DNA of 64,000 nucleotides from Apostichopus japonicus (Eukaryota > Echinodermata > Holothuroidea > Aspidochirotida > Stichopodidae): assembly GCF_037975245.1 (NCBI RefSeq), contig NC_092576.1:30234611-30298610 (forward strand), given 5' to 3'. Of the stretch, positions 43,467 to 54,261 are shown one piece after another. The notes below the pieces were generated by a model. That model saw nothing but the letters and a program-made list of their open reading frames with translations, was not told where the DNA came from and did not search any database. The stretch's first letter is position 1. Each line of letters opens with the position of its first letter. The translations under genes were made by a program, and so were the position numbers.

Positions 43467-44060
43467 CTACAACAGGACGACCCGCACGCAGCGAAACGAA
43501 AAACCCCTCCCCAGCACACCAGCGTCCAAAAAAGGCAGCCCCAGATAAACGGCGAAAATCGCCTTCAATTTCAAGGCGAATGTCAGACTTAACCGCCTCC
43601 AGGACTGCCTACCAACTGGCAAATTTCCCCCTAAAAACCAAATTACATCTATTCCGCCAAACATGTTTTTTTTACAATTGAGCAAAGTGCAAACCAAAAT
43701 GATGCGGTGCAACACAGCTACCGAACAAACTGGAGGGTCTACCCCATATAAAATAAAGCCCTGCCCCACCGACCATGAACGGTCTCCCGTAACACGGTGG
43801 GTCCAGGTCTGGAACCACTCCCATAAGTTTACTACAAAGCAACAATGCCAAAAAACATGAGCAGTACTCTCTAAGCTGTCACAGCCGGTCCTAGGGCACA
43901 GTCCATCACCCAATCCCCAATGATATCTTTTTAGGTTGGTCACCAAGGCACCGTGTGCAACTCTCCATGCGAGATCACGGAGCCTGCAACCATTCAGCCT
44001 TGAATGCACCGAACGCCATACTTCGGCAGAATGACGTCCCTGGACAAAAATTGCATTCAA
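43467..44060 (-). pseudogene. L1-like LINE 3' fragment with zf-RVT domain
   Basis: The frame contains CRLRDLAWRVAHGALVTNL, then CPRTGCDSLESTAHVFWHC. This is the Cys2-His-Cys zinc finger found C-terminal to the reverse transcriptase in many L1/Tx1-like LINEs (zf-RVT). Only this tail is present: there is no reverse transcriptase core upstream, so it is a severely 5'-truncated copy. The frame itself is open for almost 200 codons. It lies just outside the right end of the giant element and is unrelated to it. Confidence 0.75.
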
Positions 44061-44239
44061 GGCCTTAACCCTCTTGTGTTCAATAACACGCTGCAGTGAA
44101 CAGACCTCCCTAAGAGTCCATGCAAATTAGCTTTCACTGTGTTGTTTACCAGCTTTCTCATGTGAACTGTGACAGCAGTTACGTAACTCTTGGAATGTGC
44201 ACATAACTTCCAGAGGCACCTTCAAGATACAGTGTTTAT

Positions 44240-44560
44240 AAAGTTGACCTTAGATGACCTTTGACCTCCAAAAACAACAAAAGGAATCATATACTCATGA
44301 AGCATAATCAACCAACCAAGTATGAGCTTAAATAAAGGTTGTCACATCAAGCTACAATGTTAACAAGGTTTCCAGCTTTTGACCTCTGTTGACCTCAGAC
44401 CTGCACTACAAACAACAGGGATGAACACACATAATAAGTATATGCTCCTTAAAAGTTTGCATTATGGTCTTTACAAAGTTTTCAATGTTTAAATCACCTC
44501 TGTTGACCTCATATGACATCCATCACAAACACTATTGATCATGATCTCATCATGAATACA
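44240..44560. repeat. Diverged tandem repeat (about 125 bp) with TGACCTNTGACCT
   Basis: Three related passages start near 44259, 44390 and 44508. Each opens with a GACCT-rich phrase, followed by 'aaacaaca-ggga/ggaatca' and 'atactcatgaagc/cacataataag/atctcatcatgaa'. No coding potential. Confidence 0.45.
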
Positions 44561-44768
44561 CATATCGACTATATTATTAGCTGTAGCAAGGAATCAAAGA
44601 TGAAACATATTTTGCAGAGCATTAACAAATATATAGATTGGTTAGGGTCCCATCTTTTCTGATCAACCAATCATGATATGAAAGTAGTTTAGCAAGTTTA
44701 TATGATTTTATTCAGAAAGCGGGGAAGTCCCGTTGATGACTTCACAGTTACTGAAATTTGAAAATCTT

Positions 44769-45491
44769 CATTGGTCATAAGGTTCGTTATCCATATTTAG
44801 AAAAACGGTTCTTTAGTCATAAGGTTCGTTATTCACAATTGAAAAAAAGGTTCGTTATTCATAATCGAAAAAGAGGTTCATTATTCATAATTGGCGAAAA
44901 GGTTCGTTATTCATAATCTTCTAGAATAGGTTCGCAATTCATAATCGCGGGGTCGTCACGCCCCAGTGTCCCTGCATCCCACTGCCCAAAAGTGGAGGTA
45001 CCCACTGGTAGTTTCGAGCTGCGCGTGGCCAGTTGTAGAGGGGGTCACTTGCGGCCCAGTAGTGGGCATAAGGGTTGACGTCGGCAAATACGAAAGTACG
45101 GCTACCGCATGAATAATTTGCCGACTAGTCACTGCTGCTGCATGAACCATTTGCCCACAGGAGAATTTTTAATTACCCTTTTGGGGGAAGGTGGGGGGGG
45201 GGAGAAGGAGGAGGGTCGCTCCGCCCTGCTTTTATTGTTGCTATATTATTACTGTCTGAATACTGGATCGTTTTCCGGTCATGAAAAACTGATTTTTTTT
45301 GGTTACTATTATTGACATGGAACCTTTTTTTCGATTATGAATAACGACCTTTTTTGCTATTATGGATATCAAAACTTCTTTTCAATTATGAATAAGGAAC
45401 CTCTTTTTTCGATTATGAATAACGAAACTCTTTTCCAATAATGAAAAACGAACCTTATTTCAATTATGGATAACGAACCTTATGTCCAATG
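44769..45491. mobile_element. Foldback element built from AAGGTTCGTTATTCAT units
   Basis: The left arm starts CATTGGTCATAAGGTTCGTT and continues as ~35-bp repeats of AAGGTTCGTTATTCATAAT. The right arm is the inverse, ending AACGAACCTTATGTCCAATG at 45491. The centre (about 44950-45240) is unique and includes a poly-G run. No protein is encoded and no target duplication was seen. Confidence 0.65.
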
Positions 45492-46690
45492 AACCTGAGT
45501 AACGGACCTTATGAATATCGAGCTTCTATTACACAGAAAGGTGATGTGATGCTGGCCCGAAACATTAACTATGCATGATTTGACCGTTATGAAATCTTGC
45601 TGCCGAACGTGAGGCTCAGGTGCTTGGTCTATTCCTGTCGTCCAATTCCGTGGATACTATGTGAATCGAAGTCTGATCCGTTCAACTCTCAACAGCTTCG
45701 ATGGTTTCCTATAATATTAATGAGGAAATAACATGTTATGATGCAAGGTACATATTAAAAATTAAATAGATGCACTAAAATAAGAATTAAGACCTTTAAG
45801 AGCCAACGAACTACGAAGCTAAGCCTCAACTGCAAAACTAAGACCCCCGCCCCCACCACCCAACCAACTGCAAAACCAAGACCCACCAAAACTAACATCC
45901 GCACATGCATGTAAGGTGGATCACTGCCAGAAGGATCATCCACTGGGGATACGGGAATATAAATTTTTCGATGACACAAATGCAAATATTAAAACAGGAC
46001 TAGTTTTAGGAAGAAAACGGGGCGTACTAAGTGATTGTGATATGAGAGGTAGAGCGCATTTTCATCTGAAAGTACAGCACAAAAAGGTATAAAATGTTAC
46101 TAAATATTTTGCATTAACATCAGCCAATCATCCTTAATATAAAGAAGACCAGTGTCGCAACCAGAGCGGCTCGGTCGGAAATGTGCCCACCCCGCCCCAG
46201 TACCATCATCGACGGTGTCAGTGTGACTGCATCTCGATCATGTAGTATATCCTAGTGCATGCGGTGGCTTCAAATTGTAAGAAGTAAAGTCAAGTAAACC
46301 TATATAATAATTAAGGTGACCAGACATCCCCGAAGGTACTCTTAAACCTCCATAGTATACCTTAATATCCTGAAAACGCCTGAATATGCATAAAACTCTT
46401 ATTTAGGCTTACTCTGGCTGTTAGACCTAAACACTTAACCTAAAGCTTTGAGACCTATTGCTAGCTTATGAGCCTGAGGATGTACCTTTTTCCCTACAAT
46501 AAAAATATATAAAATTGAAGTTCAGATAACAGGGTCATTCCGTGTCAAATCACGGATGGCTGTTGCTGCACCCTTTCCAAAAATTCCCAAATTTATTGTA
46601 TGATTGGACCACCATGAAATAAGCATATTCGGAAAATTTCAGTTCCATTGCTTTACAATTGGCCGATTTATCACACTTTGAAATTCCGCA
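45492..46690. other. No gene seen
   Basis: A C-rich stretch lies near 45845-45880. The phrase GGGTCATTCCGTGTCAAATCA near 46530 looks like the start of an interspersed repeat. No recognisable frame. Confidence 0.4.
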
Positions 46691-47326
46691 ATTTGTCGGT
46701 TAGTTCCTTAACTTAAGCATGGAGATCAGGAACCCTGGATCAATGTAAGCTGGCAACTGTAAAATACTGGCAGGATAGAAGTGTCCCATTATACTATTTC
46801 AGCTTTAACTTTCTTCTCTACTCTTACTGTGTTGGCGTTTAATTGAGTTTGGGCTAGCAAATTTAAGTACTTTGTTACTCTTACTACTTACTCTTATTAC
46901 TTAACACATTTTAACACATGTGTTATCATGTGTTAAATACAAATATAACTAACACGTGTTAACACATGTTAAGACATGAAATGTTAACGCGTTAACATTT
47001 AACTAACACGTTATTTATATAAATAACTATTAAACATGTCTATGGTCTGTCACTATTATCTAATAGTTATAATAATAGTTACTACTTATAGTAGTAATAC
47101 TAATGTAAAAGAAACGTTGTGTCACACATAACGAGCTGCTAGATTTTGTTAATATCTTTTAGATTAATTATTAGATATATATAAATAAGTTACCTACTAA
47201 CTTACTACTAACTAAATTCTTATTCTTATAAATACTTAGTTACTTAGTTAACTTAGTAACTAGTAACTAAGTAGTAAGAAGAGTAACTAAGTAGAGTAAT
47301 ATAACTAATGACTAATAGTAGAAGAA
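46691..47326 (-). repeat. Left 636-bp inverted arm
   Basis: This arm begins ATTTGTCGGTTAGTTCC and ends CTAATAGTAGAAGAA. It is the reverse complement of 52972-53607, with the same length and only a few mismatches seen by eye (for example TTAACACATG versus TTAGCACATG). Inside are palindromes such as TTAACACGTGTTAAC and low-complexity TAGTAACTAAGTAG sequence. The outer 200 bp is ordinary, higher-complexity DNA. Confidence 0.9.
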
Positions 47327-47491
47327 GAACTAATAAGTATAGTAACTATTACTTTACTACTATAGTAACTACTATAAGTAGTAACTACTAGTTACTAGCT
47401 ACTAGTAGTAGAACTGATAAGTAATAACAAGTAGTTCTTAACTTATTATAAGTAGTAGTAAGTAGTAAGAACTTAGTTACTAAGTTATTCT
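47327..47491. repeat. Low-complexity AT/TAGTA repeat
   Basis: A TAGTAACTA-type repeat that continues the arm. It is related, in inverse, to 59930-60170. Confidence 0.7.
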
Positions 47492-47504
47492 TATTTATAG
47501 TTAG

Positions 47505-49949
47505 CTGAGTTTTACAAACAATTCTGGCCAATAATTGGTGATCTAGTATTAAATTCATTAAATTTCGCTTATGATGAGATTAAAATTTCAGATGAACAAG
47601 GACGGGGAGTTATAACCTTAATTCCTAAACCTAAAAAAGACCTAACGCAAGTAAAAAATTATCGCCCGATTTCTCTATTAAACGTAGATTATAAGATTGC
47701 TGCAAAGGCCCTTGCAACTAGGATAAAAAAGATCATTCCTACCTTAATTAATCCAAATCAAACCGGCTTTATTAAACAGAGATTTATAGGAGAAAATATC
47801 CGCTTTGTTTTGGACTGCATTGAATATTGTAAGGACTATAATATCCCTGGTTTTCTCTTATTGGTTGATTTTGAAAAAGCTTTTGATCGCCTAGAGTGGA
47901 ATTTTATCTATAAATGTCTTAATTTCTACAACTTCGATGAGGGTTTTAGTAGGTGGGTGCGGACTTTATACTCTAATACTTCGGCCTGCGTTTGTAATAA
48001 TGGATATTCTTCTCCTTATTTTGAAATTTCAAGGGGAGTGAGGCAGGGATGCCCACTTAGCCCTTATATTTTTATTCTTTGTGCAGAAATTTTGTCAGTT
48101 CATATTAATAACTCTCCACTAATACATGGAATTTCTATTTTGAACCATGAAATTAAAATTTTACAGTATGCTGACGACACTATACAATTTTTCTTGATGG
48201 TACCCAACAAAGTTTAACTGCAGTTGTAGATATTTTCCATTCTTTAGAGGTATCGTCCGGTCTAAAAGTTAATTATGAAAAAACAAATATTTTCCCATTG
48301 GGACCTCTTTTGTTTGATAAACCTTTGTTTCTTATGGGTTTTAAATTTACGTGGACCCTCGGCCCTGTCACGGTGTTAGGCATAACTTTTGATACCGACA
48401 GAGACAATCTCTTTCACTTAAATTATACTCCTAAATTATCCCGCCTTAAGAGTAAGTTAAATATGTGGTCCACTCGTGATTTGACCCCTATTGGTAGGAT
48501 AACAATTGTTAAAACCTTAGGTCTTTCTCAGCTTGTTTTTCTTTTTCAAGTTCTTCCGGACCCCCCATTGAACTTTCTGAAGAATCTTGAGACTGTCCTC
48601 TTTCGTTTTATTTGGGCTGGAAGACCAGATAAGATTAAGCGTAATACTTTAATTGGTTCAATCGAACATGGCGGCTTAAAAGCAATTCACATTGGTTCCT
48701 TTATCCAGGGTCTCAAATGTACTTGGGTTAAAAGGTACATTAATGATATAACGGCTTATTGGAAGTTATTTTTTGATTTGCATTTAAAGAAGTATGGGAA
48801 AGAATTGTTATTTAAATGTAATTATCAAACTAGTGATGTTTTAATTGATAACAATTTTATAAGAGATGTCTGTCGAGCTTGGTCATGCTATTTCTTTAAA
48901 AAAAACGTGGCCAATTTTCGAAATGAAATTATTTGGAATAATTCAGCTTTGAAAATTGATAGAAAGATTTTCTTCTATAAATTCATGTATGAAAAGGGCG
49001 TCATTAAGGTGGGAGATTTGTTGGACGGCAACGGTTATTTATTATCTTTAGCTAGTTTTAAACATAAATTTTCCTTAGATTTTTTTCCATTTACTCTTTT
49101 TTATGGTATTGTTTCTGCAATACCTAGTCACTGGAAAGAGAATATGGGCGCATTTAACAATGACGAAATTGAGAATAATGGGTTAGACATTCTTAATCAA
49201 ATACCGCCTATCTCTCGTCAAATTTATAGGTCATTGATCAAGTCTATAATTGTTCCCCCAATAGCTATTAACAAATGGGGAAATAATTTTGAGTTTATTG
49301 ATTTGCAGTGGTAGACTATTTTCCGTATTCCTTTCATTTCTTGTAGAGAAAGCAAGATTTGTTATTTTCAATACCGTTTTCTCCACCGTATACTGGGAAC
49401 TAATCATTTACTCTATCGCATGAATATCAAGGAAAATGCAAGCTGTACGTTCTGTGGGAGACATGATGAAACGATAGAGCACCTTTTTTGGGATTGTCAA
49501 ATTACTTCAAACTTTATATTAGATATTGAGCGACATGTGCTAGGTATGCAATTTATTTTCACCAAGAGTGACATTTTCTTTGGCTACAAGCTAATTCTGA
49601 GTCATCCGTATAATTTTCTCATCTTTCATTTGAAGTACTATATCTTTAGTCAAAAGATGAATAATGAAGTGCCAATATTAAATGAATTTATCAATAAATT
49701 TAAGTTCATCCTTCAAGTAGAAAAAAGTTTGGATAGATCTCATATACGGAGCAAAATAACTTATGATAGCCTTTGTACTGCGTTCAGAAATTGTCATTTT
49801 ATTCATGAACTCAGTTAAACGTTTAAATTACTATGTATAAGCGATAGTTATGATACTATTAGATACGTGAAAAAAAATGCATTCAATATTCATATGTACA
49901 CATGCATGTATTTACAGAATAAAGGAGATGGAAAAAAAAAAAAAAAAAA
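47505..49949 (+). pseudogene. 5'-truncated L1-like LINE with 13-bp target duplication
   Basis: The copy starts inside the reverse transcriptase (EFYKQFWPIIGDLV). It continues with NYRPISLLNVDYKI, VDFEKAFDRLEW (motif A), RGVRQGCPLSPYIF (motif B) and LQYADDT (motif C). The C-terminal finger follows at 49420-49818 (CTFCGRHDETIEHLFWDC). It ends in AATAAAGGAG and an 18-A tail (49932-49949). TATTTATAGTTAG flanks it on both sides (47492-47504 and 49950-49962). Two lesions are visible: a one-base slip in a T-run near 48190 and an in-frame TAG at about 49312. Motifs B and C and the RRM-type ORF1 of its relatives nearby place it with L1/Tx1-like LINEs. The integrity of its ends suggests recent insertion. 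Confidence 0.9.
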
Positions 49950-49962
49950 TATTTATAGTTAG

Positions 49963-50261
49963 TAGCTACTAACTCACTACTAACTACCAACTTAACTTAT
50001 AACTAATAATTTAATATATAACTAATAATAACTAATAATAATATGAAATTAATAATAACATTACAAATAAAATTATAATAAATAATAATATAAATAACTA
50101 TTAAATTACATATGTATTATTTATTATTACATATTTCTAAATAAATATTAACTAAGCTAAACTATAATCAATATTTATAATTATAATAATAATTCTTTAA
50201 TTAATTATTGAATTTTTAATAAGAATTTGGAATTATTATATTTAATTTTATTATTTATAGC
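49963..50261. repeat. AT-rich low-complexity spacer
   Basis: Almost pure A/T with TAATAATAA and AACTAACTA words. It is the continuation of the AT repeat into which the L1 above inserted. Confidence 0.7.
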
Positions 50262-50399
50262 CTGACATGTTCCAGTAGAAACACCGTTCCTTCCGGGCTC
50301 GATATTTTACCGTAAATTTCACGGTCCAGGTCCAGTTTGGAGGTTTTGCCACTGTGACATACATTTCGTAACCTCCATCTGCTACTTTTTCAACGGAAA

Positions 50400-51181
50400 C
50401 ATGCCATGAGTCTCAGCGAGGACGTCCGAAGGGCAGTTTGGGAAAGAAAAAGCTGGCTGAAGCCGCCGCTTTACGACAACAGAAACTGAGCCTAAGCCCA
50501 ACCCTACCACAGGACACTCGCATTGATGACACGGAAGACGCGACGTCTGTACAACAGCTGACTGATACGCTGGATACGTCAATAGAACTGATCTATGCTG
50601 AACTACAGAAAATTCGTAAAGAGTTTGGCAAAGCCATTGAAAAGAACACAAGGGAAATGAAAGCACTTAGGGCCGAGAACACTGAGCTGAAAACAATTTG
50701 CAACGCTTTAGAGGAGAAGATTGAGGTCTTATCGAAGACACAAGAGGATCAAGCAATGCTGATCAATAAACAAGAGAGATTTTCTCGCCGCAACAATGTC
50801 CGCATTGTTGGAATGGACTACTCCCAAGGAGAGGATTGTCTCAAGATTGCCTCAGAGGTGTTTGCTAAGACGGGAGTGAATGAGTGCGTGATCGAACGTG
50901 CTCATCGTGATGGGAGATCTGTACCAAACCGGAGTAGCCATGTTCTCGTCAAGTTAGTGAACTTTAACGACAGGCTGTCAGTTATGAAGAATGCGAGACG
51001 GGCTCTGAGGGAGGAAAACTATAACGTCGTTGACGATCTCACGAAGGTAGATCTCTTGGAAAAGCGAAAGTGGCTCCCCAAAGTAAATGAACTTTTTCGT
51101 CATGGAACTAGATTACACTTCGCTGTTGGCTGCTGCAGAGCGCATGGAGGGAAGCCGTACGACTTTTCTTCAATGGGCTGA
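50400..51181 (+). CDS. L1-type ORF1 protein (coiled coil plus RRM)
   Basis: The frame reads RGRPKGSLGKKKLAEAA at its start, matching the ORF1 start of the minus-strand L1 (AGRPKGSLGKKKLQEAA). A heptad-rich segment (STELIY-to-EKIEVLSKTQE region, about residues 40-110) should form the trimerising coiled coil. Then come QERFSRRNNVRIVGM and IERAHRDGR, the RNA-recognition and C-terminal domains of L1 ORF1p, an RNA chaperone that packages LINE RNA. It ends at the TGA at 51179-51181. The ATG at 50400 is out of frame by a base compared with its relative, so the true start is uncertain; the frame is open from 50438 at the latest. Confidence 0.8.
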
Positions 51182-51549
51182 ACAGAGTTCCCCCTGAACA
51201 ATTTGGGACCTTTACACCATTTCCTTATTGGACATATTTCTATTACTTTGGACCTGGAACTATATTATGGATTGTATTGTTTGGCCCAAGGAACTCGGGC
51301 TAGTGATCCTTTTCGACATGTTTTTGTCTTGGAGTTTTTGGACTTTACAAATCGTAAGTTCACTACTTTCAACTTTTTGATATTTGTGTTTTTTACTTTT
51401 GATTCCATCTCTCACTATAATGATAAAATGGTCATTTACGTGTCTGTAAAACTACTTTGTAAAATTTCAAAGGAACTATTTGTTATGCCTGCATCCAATT
51501 TGGCCGATGAATCAGTAGATTGGGTTTTTTCGTACTCGTATGGCTGATT

Positions 51550-52971
51550 TTAAAATTTGAACGTATAACGCCCGAGGGCTAAGACAGGCAAAAAAGAGGC
51601 GTCAAGTCTTTACTTTCTTACATAGGCATAAATGTGACATAACCATGATTCAAGAAACAGTGTACAACGTCCTGAAAAATTTGGGTGTAATGAATGGGGA
51701 GGCCGAATTGTCTTTTGTCATGGCTCATCTTCAAGCCGTGGTGTTGAAATCCATAGAGTTAATGTATAGACCATAGAGTCCATAGAGTTAATGTATAGAA
51801 TTAACTCTATGTTAATCCATAGAGTTAATGTAACAACGGGCGTTTATTGATAATCAAAATAACTGTAAAGTATAAATTGATAACTTTAGTCTGTTTATAT
51901 GGTCCAAACGCAGACGACCCGAATTTTTATGATTTGTTTTTACGAGATTTCAAGTGGGACTCCCTCTGTGTTGGTGGAGATTTCAACTTTGTTTTTGATT
52001 TGGATATGGACAAGGTGGGGGAAATCCCAATACCAATTTTCATGCCAGAAATAAGTGCATTGAAATAATGGATTCGTTAGATTTAGTCGATATTTGGCGG
52101 GAGAGGAATCCGCATTGCAAAAGTTTTACTTGGTCGTCAAATATTATTGAAGGCATACATTGCCGGCTGGATTTTTTTTATGGTATCCCGTAACTTAGTG
52201 CACAATGTTGTTGGAACTAACATCACCCCAGGTATAGGTTCAGACCATTCAATTGTCAATTTAGATATGAGCCTTTTAACTATGAAGCGGGGTCCCGGTT
52301 TCTGGAAGCTCAATAACTCTTTGCTGCAGGACACAGATTATGTTTCAATGATTACTGATCTTATCTTGGAACTGACTCATAGTCACAGGAACGACAGTCC
52401 TTATACGAAATGGGAGTTCATTAAGTATTCAATTCGGAGGGTTTCTATAAAATATAGCAGAATGAAGGCCAAAGAAAGAAGGAAAAAGGAGATAGACATT
52501 TTGAGAAATATTTCACGTATTGAACAGCGCTATTTCCGCTCAGGTTCAGCGGGTGATTTGGAGGATTTAACTAGGATGAGAAACTCAATGGTATTATTGT
52601 TCGGTCTAGGGCCCGCTGGGTGGAACAGGGAGAAAGGGCTACGAAGTACTTCCTCAATTTGGAGAACCGTCATAAAAACTGCAATGTTATTCATACTCTA
52701 AAGTCAGCGGAGAGAACAGAGGCTACTAATAATGAAAAAAATTGTCTCTATTTTATCAGACTTTTACCAATCGCTTTACACCAGTGATAATTGTGATCCA
52801 CATTTATCTTTACACAATATTACTTGCCCAAAATTTAACTGGTAAACTTAGTGCCAAGGATTGTTGGGAAGCTCTTAACTCATTCAAAAAAAGTAAAAGC
52901 CCTGGGAGTGATGGTCTTTCGGCCGAGTTTTATGTGCGTTTTTGGCCAGTTATCAGTGATTTGGTTGTTGA
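51550..52971 (+). pseudogene. L1-type ORF2, endonuclease and start of reverse transcriptase; 3' half missing
   Basis: Pieces of the APE-type endonuclease are readable in different frames. CDITMIQET is near 51640; LVCLYGPNADDPNFYDLF and CVGGDFNFVFDLD are at 51890-52010; PGIGSDHSIVNLDM is near 52230. The last contains the SDH motif. The reverse transcriptase begins with SKSPGSDGLSAEFYVRFWPV and stops abruptly at 52971, where the 636-bp arm begins. A short tandem repeat (TCCATAGAGTTAATGTATAG) at 51775-51835 has broken the endonuclease. LINEs normally lose their 5' end, not the 3' end, so a later deletion or recombination must have removed the rest. Confidence 0.75.
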
Positions 52972-53607
52972 TTCTTCTACTATTAGTCATTAGTTATATT
53001 ACTCTACTTAGTTACTCTTCTTACTACTTAGTTACTAGTTACTAAGTTAACTAAGTAACTAAGTATTTATAAGAATAAGAATTTAGTTAGTAGTAAGTTA
53101 GTAGGTAACTTATTTATATATATCTAATAATCAATCTAAAAGATATTAACAAAATCTAGCAGCTCGTTATGTGTGACACAACGTTTCTTTTACATTAGTA
53201 TTACTACTATAAGTAGTAACTATTATTATAACTATTAGATAATAGTGACAGACCATAGACATGTTTAATAGTTATTTATATAAATAACGTGTTAGTTAAA
53301 TGTTAACGCGTTAACATTTCATGTCTTAACATGTGTTAACACGTGTTAGTTATATTTGTATTTAGCACATGATAACACATGTGTTAAAATGTGTTAAGTA
53401 ATAAGAGTAAGTAGCAAGAGTAACAAAGTACTTAAATTTGCTAGCCCAAACTCAATTAAACGCCAACACAGTAAGAGTAGAGAAGAAAGTTAAAGCTGAA
53501 ATAGTATAATGGGACACTTCTATCCTGCCAGTATTTTACAGTTGCCAGCTTACATTGATCCAGGGTTCCTGATCTCCATGCTTAAGTTAAGGAACTAACC
53601 GACAAAT
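52972..53607 (+). repeat. Right 636-bp inverted arm
   Basis: Reverse complement of 46691-47326. It begins TTCTTCTACTATTAGTCATT directly after the truncated LINE and ends CTAACCGACAAAT. Part of the same sequence (TTCTTCTACTATTAGTTATT through CACAACGTTTCTTTTACATT) recurs at about 60160-60355. Confidence 0.9.
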
Positions 53608-53664
53608 GTAGACATTCTTTGACTTTTAAGCTATCACTTTTATGTACCCTTTTTTTTTTATTTC

Positions 53665-53812
53665 AGGTTCAATGTAGGAATTTGACCTGCCTAACATGCA
53701 AAAAGGTGTCTACAAGAAGAGGCAGCTTTGCTCATCACAAATGCCATGCAAACCAGCCCAAATCTGAGGAAGGTAGTTTTTCAAATGAAACATTACTTGA
53801 GCTGTTGAACTA
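53665..53812 (+). CDS. Possible exon with C2HC-like finger
   Basis: After a good acceptor (TTTTTTTTATTTCAG) the frame reads VQCRNLTCLTCKKVSTRRGS, then FAHHKCHANQPKSEEGSF, and stops after LLELLN. The spacing C-x2-C…H-x-x-C/H resembles a small zinc finger. No partner exon was found, and the stretch borders the right arm. It may be the last exon of a cargo gene or of a host gene carried along by the repeat; confidence is low. Confidence 0.25.
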
Positions 53813-53819
53813 ACACGTT

Positions 53820-54022
53820 ATTTAGCTGTTAAAATGTTAACACGTGTTAACACATGTTTGATATCATGTGATTATTATTTTTGTTAACACGTGTTAGTTA
53901 AATGTTAACGCGTTAACATTTCATCATAATGAATATAATATAATTTATTATTGAATTTTGAATAATATTAATTAATAATAATTATTTAATAATTAATTAA
54001 ATATTTATATTACATATTAACT
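53820..54022. repeat. TTAACACGTGTTAAC palindromes and AT-rich DNA
   Basis: It contains AACACGTGTTAACACATG and GTTAACGCGTTAAC palindromes shared with the 636-bp arms, then AT-rich sequence into which the next L1 inserted. Confidence 0.6.
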
Positions 54023-54261
54023 AAACTATATAAATAACTTTTTTTCCCGTCTCATTTATTCACGATTATTTAACAAGTATTGTGGTACAACGATTATATT
54101 TAAAGTTCTGATAATAACATAGGTATGTCATCTGAATGATACAAAGGAATTGTTTACATAATGTGAAAATTGATTATGAATTGAGTATTTCTTCGTCTCC
54201 ACTTATACCGAAATATATGTAAACATATCCATAAAAACATAGATGATAAGCAGAGGTTAAG

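Noticed and set aside
43161-43592. 143-codon plus-strand frame
   Set aside because: It crosses the terminal repeat boundary of the giant element and runs antisense to a recognisable LINE zinc finger.
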